A stretch of DNA of 64,000 nucleotides from Panax quinquefolius (GCA_020205615.1 CM035156.1:17387128-17451127); one strand, 5' to 3'. Counted from the stretch's first letter, positions 24,978-39,900 are shown. Notes: generated by a model from the letters alone, not told the origin. Program-made: numbers and translations.

Positions 24978-27900
24978 ATTAATTATCTTTTGCTGATATA
25001 TATATATATATATATTATTGTTATTATACAATATTTATATATAATATATACACACACATGTATACATATACAAATTTAAATATAGGCATATACACGTATG
25101 TGTGTGTGTATATATGGGTTGCATTGGTCCCAAAATCCACATCACTCCAAACTGGCACCTTCAATGTTCCACTACCTCTTTCATACCCTCTCCCTCTCAT
25201 TTCCAACGTTTGTGAAAACTGAGGAAGAATCTTAGGCTCTTTTCCTCCTTTTTTCCTTTTGTTCTTTCTAACCTAACAAAGTTAGAATCAAATGTTGTAT
25301 CAACACATGTTAATACCCAAGTCCACTTCTACATGCTTTTGAGACAGCAGACATCACCCAAAAAAAATATTCTTTTCTACACCTCATTTTTATCTCCCTA
25401 AAGAAAATGTTTGACCAATGAAAAGAAGCCAGCATCAAGCATAATTAGGTCAACCAAATACAGAAGTTAATACAAAGAAGTCAAAACAGAATCATACTAA
25501 TAATTGACAAATTTACCTCTAACATGACAAGAGTAGGCTCAATCACACGCTCAGAAACTGAAGCATTAGCTGCAGCAGCTACAACACCTTGATTATCAAT
25601 TAGTACTGCATCTTCCAAGGTGCTAACTTCCTCCAATCTTACCTCTCTAGGCTCATGTAAAGAACAGTCAGCAATAACAATGCCATTAGCTGATAAATCC
25701 TCTTCCACTCGCCGCTTTTTTGTTCCACCATCAGATTCATATCGTGAATGCGGTCCGTTGGCGACATGTTCATAACTAGTTTCCATACTGGTAACATCAA
25801 CTGTTAATTCTTGGCTTATATCTTGATGTATGTGTTCCATTAGACTAGCTTGGCCAGGATCAGAAGAAACCTTGTCGTTTTCTAGACCATTTTCAAAATG
25901 ATTGATGCCAGATGACAAAAGTGGAGCCTTGGGTGGCAAGGCAGGTTTTGCTGTCCATAAACCAGAACTATCATTGCGAGTGTATATCTGAGGAGGGGCA
26001 TACCATTCGTGGCCATCAACTGTGACTAGGACAGACTGCACCAGAAAGAAATGTGATGAGTAATCGCCTAACGTTGATTAAAAGAGAAAAGACCCACATA
26101 ATCACAACAGGATCCACACACACAAGTATAAAATACATATATACACTACACGTCTGATTTTTGCATATCATAGAGCAAGAACACAGTAGGAAAAGAATGA
26201 GTCCCATTTGAGCTGAAATATATTCCTATACTGACCAATAATGCCAACCAACCTTTAAATCAGCACATGAAAAATGAATCTTTTCAGCACAGAATTCATT
26301 ACCTGTGCCACCAGGAGTTCCATACCCTCAAAACTTCTTTGATTCTTTTATTTCCACCAGGACCACAACAAGTAAAAAGGAACTACATCCCACTTCTTAT
26401 GACCCCTCTTTGAGATAATTGAGCCTTTCCAGCCAAAAAAGCAATGATCAACCAACTTTGGCATCACTTACTTAATGCCATATAATGACAGCATAAAAAT
26501 CAACACCACCTGCACCATCACACAATTGATGAACAGAGGATTAACTGTCTCCTCATATTTTTTTTTACATGTAACACCAACGGGACCACAATTTTCCTTG
26601 CTTTCACAATTTATCGGCAGTTAATACCATGGCTTAAAAATGCTTCTTTGAAGAAACCTTGAACGCCAACCAGCTGCGAAGGAAACTTCAGCGAGGGGAT
26701 TTCACAGCAGCATATATTAAAACTTCATCATAAAATACAACTGTCATGTCTTTCCCATTGTAGCACATCATTCTGATAATTAAAATTAATTGTATAAAAA
26801 TCTCCTAAAAGGTGTAATCATATTCCAACTCCCAATGCTAGAAAGACCTACGAAACGTGGGATTCCACGACCTCCCATTTCCAGAACTAAATGTAGTCAG
26901 GCACCAAAGCTTCCTAAGCCACAGAAGCACAGCAAGAACAAATAGATCAGGAATCTGAAACGAAAAGGCAGAGTCCCACGCCACTGGTCCAACAAATATT
27001 TGGGCCTCTCACGAAATCCAATCACAAAAGAAGCATGTTCGAGAATTGCATCCCAATGCAATGCTATGGACTTCCCAAAAGCCAACTCCATGAAAAAACG
27101 AAATTTCTGCAGGTCTCAATCAATGGATCACTATTACCAAATATGACGACTACAGCATTGTGCAACAGACTACCCTTATATCTTACAATCTCCAAAGACA
27201 CATCTACCCTCGATGTGCCTTATTGAAAACGTAAAACTTTAAATACCAATTCCTCCACGACTCAAATTACTACACACATATTTCCAATCTATAAGATAGA
27301 TGAAGTCTTCCTCATTACGTTTCCACAGAAGTCCCTTACCAGTTTATCTCAACCGACGCAAACAAGGTTTACTTCATAATAAAAGTCAAACTTGTACTGT
27401 ACTCAGATGCTGCTTCCATGAAGAAGAAGGCTTCAAAAGCCATAATCAACAGTATATTGTGATCAGGCATTCAAATTCAAAGATACTATCATGAGTTCCC
27501 AAAAGTAAGGGTCTGCATGAGCTCTTCTCATAGGGTTGGATGTTTTGGCACATTTATTGAGGGTATAGGGTACTGCACAAGAGAAAAGGAGATATTGACA
27601 AGCAACCAAAACACCACTATGCCAAAATGGTAAAAAGAAAATCCCAAACAAGAACAAAGCCAGAACATACCTTGCACATGGCAGCAAATGGTCATTGCTT
27701 ATAGTGGTTTCACCAAAGAGACTACAACTCTAAGAATCTATACTACATGAAATCGATCGATTATCAGTGTAGGGGGTGTGCCTACATGTTCAATGTCGGA
27801 TTTATCTCATCCCAAAGCAAAGACGCAAGTAGAAGATTAAGCAACTATTCCATGGTAGAATGGTGTAAATGTTACGATCAATATGGAGTACAAAAAGGCA

Positions 27901-30900
27901 GGTGATTAGGGCTGAAACACTTGGAACTGCTATTCCTACCTCAATTTAACACCCCATCCCTTTCCAAGGTAAACTTAAAAACGAGATTGTATCAATTTCC
28001 TTCAATTAATTCAATAAACAAAAAGAATTCTATGTGGTAATAGAAAATGTTAACTTATAGGGACAAGCAGGATAACACAGACTTAATATGACAGGTATAA
28101 ACTTCAGCTAATTATATCAATACCTTCCTCCGATGACGATCCATGTAGCTTATGTATTCCAATGGTACACGTGCTCCCTTAGACAACTTATTAGATAAAA
28201 CAGAGATCAAGTCTTGAAGCCGCAATATCTCTTCTCCTGCAAACTTCTTAATGATTGCATGGCGCGGAACTCCAGCTCTAAGGAGCATATATCTGCAATT
28301 GACAAGTAGAGCAACTATTTACAGCAAGATATTGGTACAATAATTGTAATAATGCAATCTTTCCACTCTCAATGTTAAAAAGAACAATAACCTACGTTCT
28401 TGCCTTGTGTATATGACTAACAAACTATAAGTAATTGCTCATAAATGAGCAAACAATATACCAAGGGCCTAATATTGTACTATAATGTATATACATAATA
28501 TATATCTATATTATAAAACTTCCATGAGGCTTCTTCAACAAGCTTGGTGTATTTGTGTCGCACTTTTTCTTTTCCTTTTTTTCGTTTTACTCTTTTTCCC
28601 CTATAACTTTAGATATATTACTATTTGTCCTTTTAATATTAATTTTTTATATTTTTTTATTTACTCTAAATTTTAACAAATTCTTATTTTACACCACATA
28701 ATTTACACACGCAACGCAACGTCAAAGGCAACTAGTATATAATAAAAAGAGACGATCCAATTTTACACAAAACAAGAATAAACTTACCCTGGTTCCAGTA
28801 ACATATACAAGACCACAATGGAAACGGAAATTCTAGCCTGTATAGGAAAAAAAAACATAAAATTATAATTGATAAAAAAAAATATAATCACAAAATAAAG
28901 AGTAGATGTAAGGCACTTGTTTATAGCATAATATGTATGAAGTGGGTGTTAAGCGGTCGTAAAACCCCGGCCAAATTGGAAGGAAAGTTCTATAGGATAG
29001 TGATAACATTGAGGTCAACAAAGCTATATGGAGCTAAATGTTGAGAAATCACGAAGAAACATGTGCATACAATAGGAGTTGTAGAAGAAAAAAAAATGTT
29101 AAGATGGGGCTTTGATCCTCCCATGGGAATAGACATTGTATGAACAACATATGCCCATTCTTCCTATGTGACCATATAAAAAGGAATAGACATTGTATGA
29201 ACAACATATGCCCATTCTTCCTATGTTGCCATATAAAAGGTTGAATAGGTGAGAGATGAATGATGTCAAAACAACTATGTTATAAGTATATTGAAAATTT
29301 AACATACAAATATGTTTTGGCACGTATTAAAAATTTTAAACTCCATTATTTATTGTAAAAAATCTAAAGCAATACCCCCAAGATATACTTGCACTAGCAA
29401 ATCCAATTCCAATTGACACAGATAACAGTATCCCTAGAATGCAGTTAATAACTACAACGATATGAAAGACAAGCAAATAATATTTAATTTGAACTATCCC
29501 AAACCGCATTAGTCATCTACATTATTCGTAGATATAACATGTTGAACCAACCAACCTGTTGATAAGAAAGTGGATGGATCACAGCACCACTTACTTCCAA
29601 GAAGAAGTTAGGAGTTATTGAGTGTAGATCTTCAACCTAAAAGCCAAATAAGGCAACCATGTTAAAGTTGTTCAAGTAAAAGCAGCAAAAAAAGATACAT
29701 GAGAACTAAGGAAAAAGTAATACAAATATTATACTAAGAGAGTGGTAATGCTAGAGGTCTCAAATTTGTCTCAAAAATACACATGTCATCATTGCATTGG
29801 TAGACAATGGTGTCTAAGAACCCATGATATATTGATATTGAACAACCAATGTAATCATGACATATGTATTAACCCAAAAATATGAGAGTTTGAGACACCC
29901 TAGCATTGTTCACTAAGAGAGAACCTTGACCAAACTATAAAACGATCAAAAGAATCACAAAACACCCGCACCCCTATAGGATTGCATCCTTGCTCCTCCC
30001 AAAATGATGACGCAACAAATCCACGACCAATCTACGAAAAATTCAATCATCCAATAACTCCAACAAATGACATCACATTCTCCGAGCATGGAACATAGGG
30101 TGAGGGTGTAAATAAACCGAGTCGGGCCGACTATTGAGTTGCTTAAATTTGGTTCACAAAATTTATCGAGTATTTAAGTTTGATTGAAGCTTGTTTAGCT
30201 ATCGAGTCAAGCACAATCTCGAATAGAGCCCGAGCAGTTTGAACTTTTCGAGTAAATATGATCCGAGTATCAATAGAAAATTGAAATTTGAAGAGGTTCA
30301 AATAATTTATCGAACTTTAAAATTTACTCATATTTGAATTATTTTTGACACGAGCGAGTACGAATCGAGCCCGGACTGTTTGATTCATTTTACAACCTTA
30401 GGAACAATGCCCAAAAAAATAGTGCAAGTGCGAGTAATTACACCCCAAACACATCACGCACGTATCCTGGGATAAGGCTTTGAAGGGGTTGCACCTTCAA
30501 GCATATCACTAAACTTGAGCTTATTACGAACCAGAGTCCATATAAAATCCATGATCTTGAAAGAAACCTTAGACTTTCAAATATAGGAAATGAGCAGAAA
30601 GCAAGGGGAATGCTAATTATAAAATAAGGAGATAGAAGAAGGAATTTTTCATGAGAAAGATCCATAGTAATAGGCATACTATTCACCACCGATCTTTCTC
30701 ATGCACTAGTATCAATGGCTAAGAAGTAATAGGATGAAACGAGAGGCATGGATTTACCTAAAAGAGACCAAAGTTACCTGTAATGACCTTAAGCCAAAGA
30801 GAGTGCTACTCTTTTCAGAAACTCATGACCATTTACCTACTAGAATTCTCCATACCCAATCCTCAATCATAACAAGGACCGCACAACAACTTCCAATACA

Positions 30901-33900
30901 CCTAGTCATTTCTAATATACTTCGACTCCCCGACTCCCCAACTGAAAGAAAACGGTACATGAGGAGAGATAATATTGATGAATTCTATAAAGGAAAGCTT
31001 GAATCAAGGTAATCCAACCACCCAACAAAAAGAGAGCCCCCTTCCAACTATCTAGTCTCCAAGTCACTCGCTCAACTGAGCAAGGTCAGACTGAGAATCA
31101 GAATTAATAGGAATAGTCAGGATAAAGCATATAACCAGAGAAGCAAAATAGCACACACACAGAGAGGTCATATGTAAATATGCCTTAGCTTAATCTCTAT
31201 GATACAAAGTACAAACGATAAACTAGAAATATTGTGTAGAAGATCATACCAACAACATAACTGTCAATGGTGTGCCACCTCTTTCAATCTGTAGTTCAAC
31301 CTTCTGATTGACACTGTCATCAAGTAAAGTCTCCATCTTCAGAAACTGGGTAATCACCTACACCAGGATTTGATAAATTAAAGACAACTCATGCAAGTGA
31401 CCTATCAACACTTAAGATTAAAATTCCACACTCAAAGTTTATGTTTCGAAATCAGCATGGACAAAGTACTTGAACCAAAGCTTCCAAATGTTACAAATTC
31501 TTTTAATATGATTCCAAAATACATAAGTTACTCCTGAAAATTTTATAATCTGTGATCAGCATCAATGTTTAGCGCCTTTAAACAGCCTAATAAAATATCT
31601 GTTGTTTATCACTATCCGCATATATAAGCAAAAAAAAAAAAAAACACATACTTATACAAGCTCTGTCAACTTCCATAAACTTGCACTCAATTACAGACTC
31701 AAGATTCAACTAAGTTGAAATTTTGAAACCTCAAATTGTTTATGGTCTATTTCTAATCCTCTTGCAAACTTATATAGAGGCTATGTGTATGTTGTTTTTG
31801 GCACTGCCAATAGTCAACCGGTAGGTCCATCAGAATGGTCACTTAGCTCCTCACTGCCAATGTGCATCTGATTGCTCATCCAGAAACAGGGTGATGGATA
31901 GAATCTAAAGTTAATATGTATTATTTTGTGTTAGTTGTAAGCTTGGTCCACCTGAATGTCTGCCCAGATCTCAACTAGTAGAGTTCATCCATCTGAATGG
32001 CCAGCTGCCAGAATGATGTCTATCAGCTTGTGGGCATTTTTCTTAGCTTTGGCCCAAATTAAGGGCCGTTTCACCCTATGTTGTCCATTTTTACTTTTTT
32101 TAGTATTTCATTAAGGAATGTTATCCGATGTGTACTGTTATTCTTTTATTTCATTAAGGAATGTTATCCAATGTGTACTGCTATTCTTTTATCCAAAAAA
32201 TGTGTACTGTTACTCTTAGCAACTGTCAATGAAAGATATTTATAATAACTGTAAAAAATGCTTCAGCATTAAACACACTTAAATTTTCTCGCAATAGCAC
32301 ATCAATTAAGCACATTTAATCATTATCTGCATCAAACTTAATCAAAGACATACTTACCTCCCCATTCATACGAATAAGAATATCGCCTGGTTCCAAATGG
32401 TTATGAGCAGGCCCACCTGGTACCTGCATCAGACCCATTAGCCACTAACGCATGAACACACTTGTTTAAAATGGAAACTCCACATACTGAGAAATATAAA
32501 CTCACCACAGAATCAACAACAAGCATTCCCTGTTTCAACGAGGAGAGATGCATGATTTACCAACTAAGCCAATTTAAATACCATATTATCAATGAACTTC
32601 AAGATATAATATTAATAAATTAGGGACACAAAAGAAAGCAGGTATTCAAAAGAACTAAGAACCTGCTCTGTTTCACTTTGAAGACCAAGCCGACGTGTCT
32701 CGTCAAATCCTTTGTGGATAAATGTCATCTATATCATGAATAACAATATCCAAATCACAAAACATTAAACAAGAACATCAAACAGATGCATGTACCAATT
32801 CAGTCTTATTTTAGTTAGATTCTAATGAGGAAATGAGTAACAGTAACTGACCAAATCTAAACATATGCAGATAAACCAATCATCTTTCCATCTTGTTGTC
32901 ACGACATAACTATAACACTAGGGGAGGACAGGCACATTAGTGGACCTGGTCTTATTATCATAATCAGACAAAGATATGTCCACAAAACAGACCCAAAACC
33001 ACCAAGATATAAACAGGAACTGATTAGTCGTTAGATGTGGGGATTCAATTGTTTGAAGCAGAGGATGCATCAACTGGTAAAGTTTAAATCGCAAATCTAA
33101 GCCAACCACCAGGACATAAACATGTCTGATTAATCATTGTTTTATTATGTACATTTGTTTAGGCAGATGAGCTCTGAAAAGGCTTGAAGCCTGGATAATG
33201 CATTATAGCTAATCCAACTACCAGCATATAGACATGTCTAATTAATCATTGTGGGGTTACATTACATGCTAACCAAAACATTTGTTTAAGCACAAGAAGT
33301 GTGAAAAGTCTTAAGCCAGGATAATGTGCTAAATTTTGCCAGCTTAAAGTGAACTTTCACTACATAAACCACTACCAAAAAAAAATACCTCGGATACAAC
33401 ATGGTACTGTGCTCTCCAAAGAGAACTCTCCTCAAAATCTCACTCAATGAGGGTAATATTTGAAGAACAACATGTCAGGCCCTTGTCCTAACCAAAAATT
33501 AAGAGAGAAACAAAGACAGAATAAGGTAGAAGATAGAAATCAGAGAGAGAATAAGGGAGGATTTAAGGAGAAGAACACAATGAACTGTGTTCGTGAGCGA
33601 GATAAAATGGAGTAGATGAAAGCTTACTTTCCAATTTTATTCATAAAATGCATAATATCAAACTTAAAATGCATAATATCAAACTTGGGGATTACTCCAC
33701 CCATTACACACATATACATAGCTATCAAAATGCTGAAAACAGTAAATACTCCTAACCTACACCACACACTTACCCTACACACATGCTAACAAACTCCATG
33801 TGCACAAATGTGTATACAAAATATCTAACTCTAGAATATACTAATTATTTTAGTTATGCCCAGTTTACCCTTTTATTGTGATTCTAACATTCTTTTCCCC

Positions 33901-36900
33901 TTAAGATCTTTCATGTCCTCATGAATGAGTTATGAGCTAGTTCCTTCTTCAAATTTCCTTGACAAACCATCTGCAGCTGTGTTATCCTTTCCCTTACAGA
34001 TGTAGTCATATCCGAGTAGCTTGCTTATCCATCTTTGTTGCAGGCATGTTACCACTTTCTATTCTAAAAAGTACTTCAAGGACTGGTGGCCTATTTTGAT
34101 AATGAACTGTCTCTACCCTAAATAAGAGGACCATCTCTTAATAGCTTCAACTACAACCATTAGTTCTTTTTCATAGGTTGAGTAACTCTTAGCCTTAGGA
34201 CCCAAAGGCTTGCTAAAATAAGCAAGGGGCCTGCCTTCTTGCATTAGAATGGCCCCTGTTTCTGATGCATCAGTCTCAATTTCAAAGACCTTAGTGAAGT
34301 CTGGTAATGCCAGAACTAGAGAAGTAGTGAGAGTTAAGTTGTGAAAGCAAGTTGAGCATCTGAATTCCACAGCAGAGAAGGCATGAGTTAGCTAGGATTC
34401 CATTAGCCCCTTCTGAATTTCCTATAGTATCCTGTAAGTCCAAGAAAACCCCTTAATTGCTTGATGGTTTTTGGTTCAGGCCAATCCAGTACATCCTGAA
34501 TTTTAGTTGGGTCCATTGTCATCCGCTAGATATTACATGTCCTAAATAATTCACTTGAGATTGTGCAAAAGTACACTTGCTCCCTTTCAAAAGGACTCGT
34601 CTTGACGCTGCTTCCGTCAATTCTCTTGCGCCTACGCACTAAAGGCAAAAGGATGTTTATCTGTACTTCCTCTATCTTACATCCTTTGACTTCACTCCAC
34701 TACACACTTTCAAACAGCCTAGTTGTCCTAAGAGCGGATTCATCCCCAGATATAGCCACGGGAAAGATAGTTGGCAAGGGAATGGACAGGGGGTCGTGGA
34801 AGTGGCATAAAATAAAACTGATTGTTCCTTCAAATCCAAAATATCTTCAACATCCAAGTCTTTGGATTAGACTAAGTTGCCATCGAAAAACACCAAAACA
34901 CTTTTCCTAAGAAGTGGTTGAAACACCTGATTCATCAAATTTTGAAATGTGGCAAGGGCATTAGTTAACCCAAATGGCATGACCGTGAATTCGAATAGCC
35001 TTTGATGTGTCCTAAATGTTGTCGTTTCAATGTCCTCTCTCTTCATTCTGACTTGGTGATACCCAACCCTTAAGTCCGACTTAGTAAAATATTTAGCCCT
35101 TTGTAATTCATCTATTAGCTCATCAATGAGGGGAATAGAATATTTATTTTTGATAGTCAACACAAATCTTCATCTGCCATCTTTTTTCTTAACTAGGAAG
35201 CATATGGACTATGACTTGGTCTTTTTTGATCCTGTGTGTAGCATTTCCAAAGACCAGCCTCTATTTGATTCTTTTGATCATAAAAGCACTATAGGGTCTG
35301 ATGGAAAAAGGTGAGGAATTGGCTTTGAGAGGAATATAATGGTCCAGAGATCTTTTTGGTAGCGTACCTTGAGGTTCTTGAAAAATATATGAATATTCTT
35401 CAAGTAAGGACTGTATTTTTGGGTCTGTAGTGGTAGGGTTTAAGAAGTTTGTTTGGGATGGCATACGAGTTGTAAAGACATTGACTGGGAGTGTCTGCAC
35501 AATCACTAAGAACCCATTTTCTTCCTCATTAATATGTTTGTACCAGACCTTCTAGTGTGATCATTTTTAGTTATGGACATGTATTTTTATTGTCCTTATA
35601 GTTGCACCATTTCCCCTCCATAGTTGAATTGTAAAGTTAACTTCTCATAGTCAAAGGTGGTTGGCCCGAGCTATTTAAACCATTGAACTCCTAACACCAT
35701 GTCACATCCTCCCAAAGATAGTACTATCAGTGCATCCTTGAAAAAGAAATCTCCAATTTTCCATCTAAACACTGGGCATTCTTGGTTACTAGGGAGTTGA
35801 CTACCATCTACCATAGAAATCATCATAGGTAAGGTGGGCTCTGGAGCCCTCTTAACTGCTTTAGGATCCAAGAAATTATGGGTATTGCCCTATCAATGAG
35901 TATTGTTATAGGCCTTTTTTCCAATATAACCAGTCATTTTAATGGTTTGGGGGCTAACTTGGCCTTCAAGGGCATTAAGGGATACCTCAATATTATTCTC
36001 TTTGGTTGATAAATTATCTATAATCTCACAGGTTGGTTCTTCATCATATTGTGGTGATACAATGTAGTCGTCATAGTCCTCACAAGTTATCATAAAATTT
36101 TGGAAACTTTACATTGATGTCCATGGTGTACTTCTCATCACAATAAAATCATAGGCCCTTGGCCTTCTTCTCATCTCTTTGGGATGCAGTAATAGGCTTA
36201 GGCTTATTGAATTCCTTTCTGGGATAAGTGAGTAGTGGTGTTTTGGTTGCAGGTGGTGCAAGGTGGTCTTTTTGTAATTGGGCTTAGTGTTGGTGTAGTT
36301 GGTTTGTGGTTTAAGATAGTTGTTGGTGTTGGCAAGTTTAGGCATAAGACTTTCATTGAACTTGGCTTTTTTGAGATAAAGTTTCTGGATCAAGCAACTT
36401 TATCAATTTCTTGTTTTCTTCCTTGAGTCCACCAATGAAATTCCCCACAAAGAAATCCTCAGTCAAGGCAACTTTTCAAACAATCTTCCCTTTCATCATA
36501 GTAAGCATTCACAGTGCTTACTTGTTTTAGTAGCTTGAACTGTTCATATATATTCTCCACACCTTTGCCTCAAATGAACCTCATAGTGAAATCATTTGCA
36601 AACTCTCGTGTAAGCCCATCTTTGTCATTGACATAAAGACTTGTACCAATATTTTGGAGAATGGAGATGCATCCCAGCAATAGAAATCCTCCTATGAGAA
36701 TAAATCTCATAGATACTAAAATACTCCTCACAATCCTATGACCAACTCTTAGCATTATCACCCTTAATGGAAAAATCAACTTAAGATACTTCAGTTCTCT
36801 CCCTTCATTAACTTCAACATTTTGGTTCCTCATCCTCCATTGAAAATCATCTTCTTCTTCATTTCTCCTAGCTCTTTCTTGTTTAGCATGCCCAGGGTCT

Positions 36901-39900
36901 CTAAAAAAACCCTTATCTCTCCTTTGCCCCATATGAATAGGCCTCTTACCCCTTCCATTATCCCCAAAAGGATTTTCAAACCTGTCATCGTTATTTGGGA
37001 TCTTCTGCCTTAACAATTCATTCATACCTTCCATAAAATGGTCCATTTTCTCATCAATGACTTGTAATTTCTCATTGGTGTATTATCTGTAATTTATAAA
37101 ATCAACATTTGTGAAGGACCAGCCATACTTATAGAGAGTAGAAAGAAAATGAGTCACAAAACAATTGTGATTCTGAGTTTGAAAATGAAATCAAGCAGTA
37201 GCAACACTACAAGTAGTAAGAGTAAGAGTAAGTGAGCTTGGGTAACTATATAAGTGAGAAGTGGACTTCCTCAGTGAAACAACTGATTATCCGAAGCAAA
37301 AAAATTTTAAACTCAACTAGCTAAAGCTTAATTGAATTTTATAAAGTAATTAAGCACAGAAAACAAACTATAGCACCAAAGGATTAGCGTTATCAACACA
37401 AGTAACATGGGTAGCAACAAGTTGTTTAATATTTAAATTAAAAAAACTCTGAAAATTAATTTTGATATTTTTGGTTTTTGAATATTTAAACTACTACTAG
37501 ATATGCTAAACAAATTAACTGGAATCACTAAACTCAAACAAAACAGATCAAACAACTTTAATTTACAAAATCTGAAAATTTTCTCCCGACTGAGAAGAAG
37601 CAAAATATGGATTGAAACATGTTTGGGTGTTAATGTTTATGAGAAATATATTATGGGCTATGTATATATAACTGACACGAGTAAGATAGAAGAAATTATT
37701 ACTTAGATTTGCTGAGTTGCAGGTTTTCCAGAAAAACAGACCGTGGTGTCTATTTCTAAGGGTGTAAACGAGTCGAACCGAAGCGAACAAAGAGATGCTC
37801 GAATTCGACTCGAAACGTTAAATTCATAATCGAACTCAACTCGAATTTGAATTGTATTTAAAAATTCTACTCGGATTCAACTCGACTCGAATATTTATTA
37901 TTCAGATTCGGTCCGACTCGGATCGAATTATATTTAAACTACTCGTGAACTTCAAATTCAAGCTCGAATTCGAGTCTCCACATAATAACTAGTTTTATAA
38001 TAAATATAATTATAAATTGAATTTATTGTTTTACTTAGAAATGAGAAAATATATTTACTATTACACTTTACAAATATAAAAACACAATTAAAACTAAAAA
38101 ATAGTAATAATAATAATTAATTGTCCTAATTTTATTTAATTTTGTATATATTATAAGAGAATGTATCTAGATCAATCGAGTATCTATCAAATCACAATCG
38201 AGAATTCGAGTAGTTTGAATCTTAAATGAGTCGAGAGTATAACCTTGCTTAGATTCTACTCATATTTTTATTCGAACTATTTTTTATATTCAAATTTGGA
38301 TCATATTATTAATGAATCCAAGTCTCACTCGTATTTTTTCGAGTCGAGCCCAAATCGAGTCCGAAGTGTTTGGTTCGTTTACAGCCTTAGTTGTTTCTGC
38401 TACTTTATTGTTGGAATCTGAAGTAGTGTTGAAAGAGTAGAAGAGAGTAGAAGGAGTAGAGTTCATATTATTTTTGAAGAAGAGAAGATTTCAGAGGTTA
38501 AAGATAGAGAAGAAAACAAAGTATTAGAAGGAAGAAGATGATGAGTTTAGATAGAACTTGAGCTGTAATACTAATTTTGTCAGGCTCTTGTTAAAACCTA
38601 ACCAGAAAATTAGAGAGAAACAACGATAGAATTAGATAGAAGATAGAAATCAAAGAGAATAAAGGAGGAAGAAGAAGAAGAACAGAATGAATACTCACTG
38701 TGTTTGTGAGAAAGAGATAAAATGTAGCTGAAAGCTTACTTTCCAATTTCATTCATTAAATGCATAATATCAAACTTGGGGATTACTCCACACCCATTAC
38801 ACATATATATAGCTACTAAAATGAAGAAAAATATAAATACTCCTAACCTACACCACCCTTTTACCCTACACACATGCTAACAACCTCCATGTGCACACAT
38901 GTGTATACAAAATATGTAACTCTAGAATATACTAACTATTTTGATTATGCTGAATTTACCCTTTTATTGTGATCCTCACGCAACATTATGAGTACACATA
39001 GATAGTTAATAATAGAAATAACAATTCGACATTTAGGTAACTTGTGGTAATCAATGAAATAGAAGCATCAAGTGCCTGTATTAAAAAAAATGTGATAAAT
39101 TTAGGAAAGAAAAGAAATTAAATCAATTAAAATAAAAAATAAATGATAGTAGAAAGAAAGGAAAAAATTCCTCCCTCCTCCTATGTAGCTGGGGAGGTCC
39201 TAGGGATAACAATAGACCACACTGGATGTCATGCAATGGTGCTGGTGTTGAGGTACACCAAAGATGCAGGTATCTAAAAGGTTGTGACAATGATGTGAAC
39301 TTATCAACTTATCATATTCATAACGAAGTTCTAACTAGTGCATCTTCTCATTAAAGGCTTCAATCTTCTAGTGTTCAATTTTGTCCCCTCTCCAATGACC
39401 AGGTTGGGAACAGTTTCAAGTGGCTTGGTCACCCTGATTGTGTCCCAATCCAACTCAACTCCGAAATAGATTTGATGCAGGTAAATTATGACCTAAGTCT
39501 ACCGGCTTCCCTTGAAATAGGTTTAATGCAGGTAAATTATGACCTAAGGCTACCGGCTTCCCTTTTGTATTTTCAGCCGAAGCTGTCCAAAACAGACTTT
39601 GATCAATCATAGTAGATATTCCAAACGAAATAAGAGACTTAACAAGGCAAATGACTTATCTTACGATCCCGACGAGTCCCCAATATCAGCGGGAAACAAA
39701 CAAAATATGGTGGTAGAATGCTTATTTATTGACATGCAAAGATGTACAAAATAAAGAAGCATACAAGAAGGTCATCAGAAAATTATGATTAGCACATAAA
39801 ACAACAATGATATGGTCAAAGAAGGTCAAAAATTGGCCCAGGAACAGCAACATAAAAGGAGAACAGTTATAGGAGTTCAAAGTCTTTAATCAAAATCCGA

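Larger units (their letters stand above)
33473..38980 (-). mobile_element. Ty3/gypsy LTR retrotransposon lacking integrase, in DEG7 intron 7
   Basis: LTRs at 33473-33889 and 38578-38980 are direct repeats with TG/CA-type ends (one end base changed) flanked by the target duplication CAACA (33468-33472 and 38981-38985). Read on the minus strand the order is 5' LTR, primer site, gag-like, protease-like, reverse transcriptase, RNase H, polypurine tract, 3' LTR. RNase H ends within ~200 bases of the polypurine tract, so integrase is absent. All frames contain stops and shifts. It is 5.5 kb, including a ~630-bp nested hAT-like element. The LTRs differ at many sites, so the insertion is not recent. 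It lies in the same transcriptional direction as the host gene. Confidence 0.85.

Noticed and set aside
30438..31012. Open frames of 83 and 92 residues
   Set aside because: They lie in an intron of the DEG7-like gene between good exons and show no family features.
34563..34910. 115-residue plus-strand frame
   Set aside because: Antisense to the retrotransposon polymerase and its insert; no recognisable domain.
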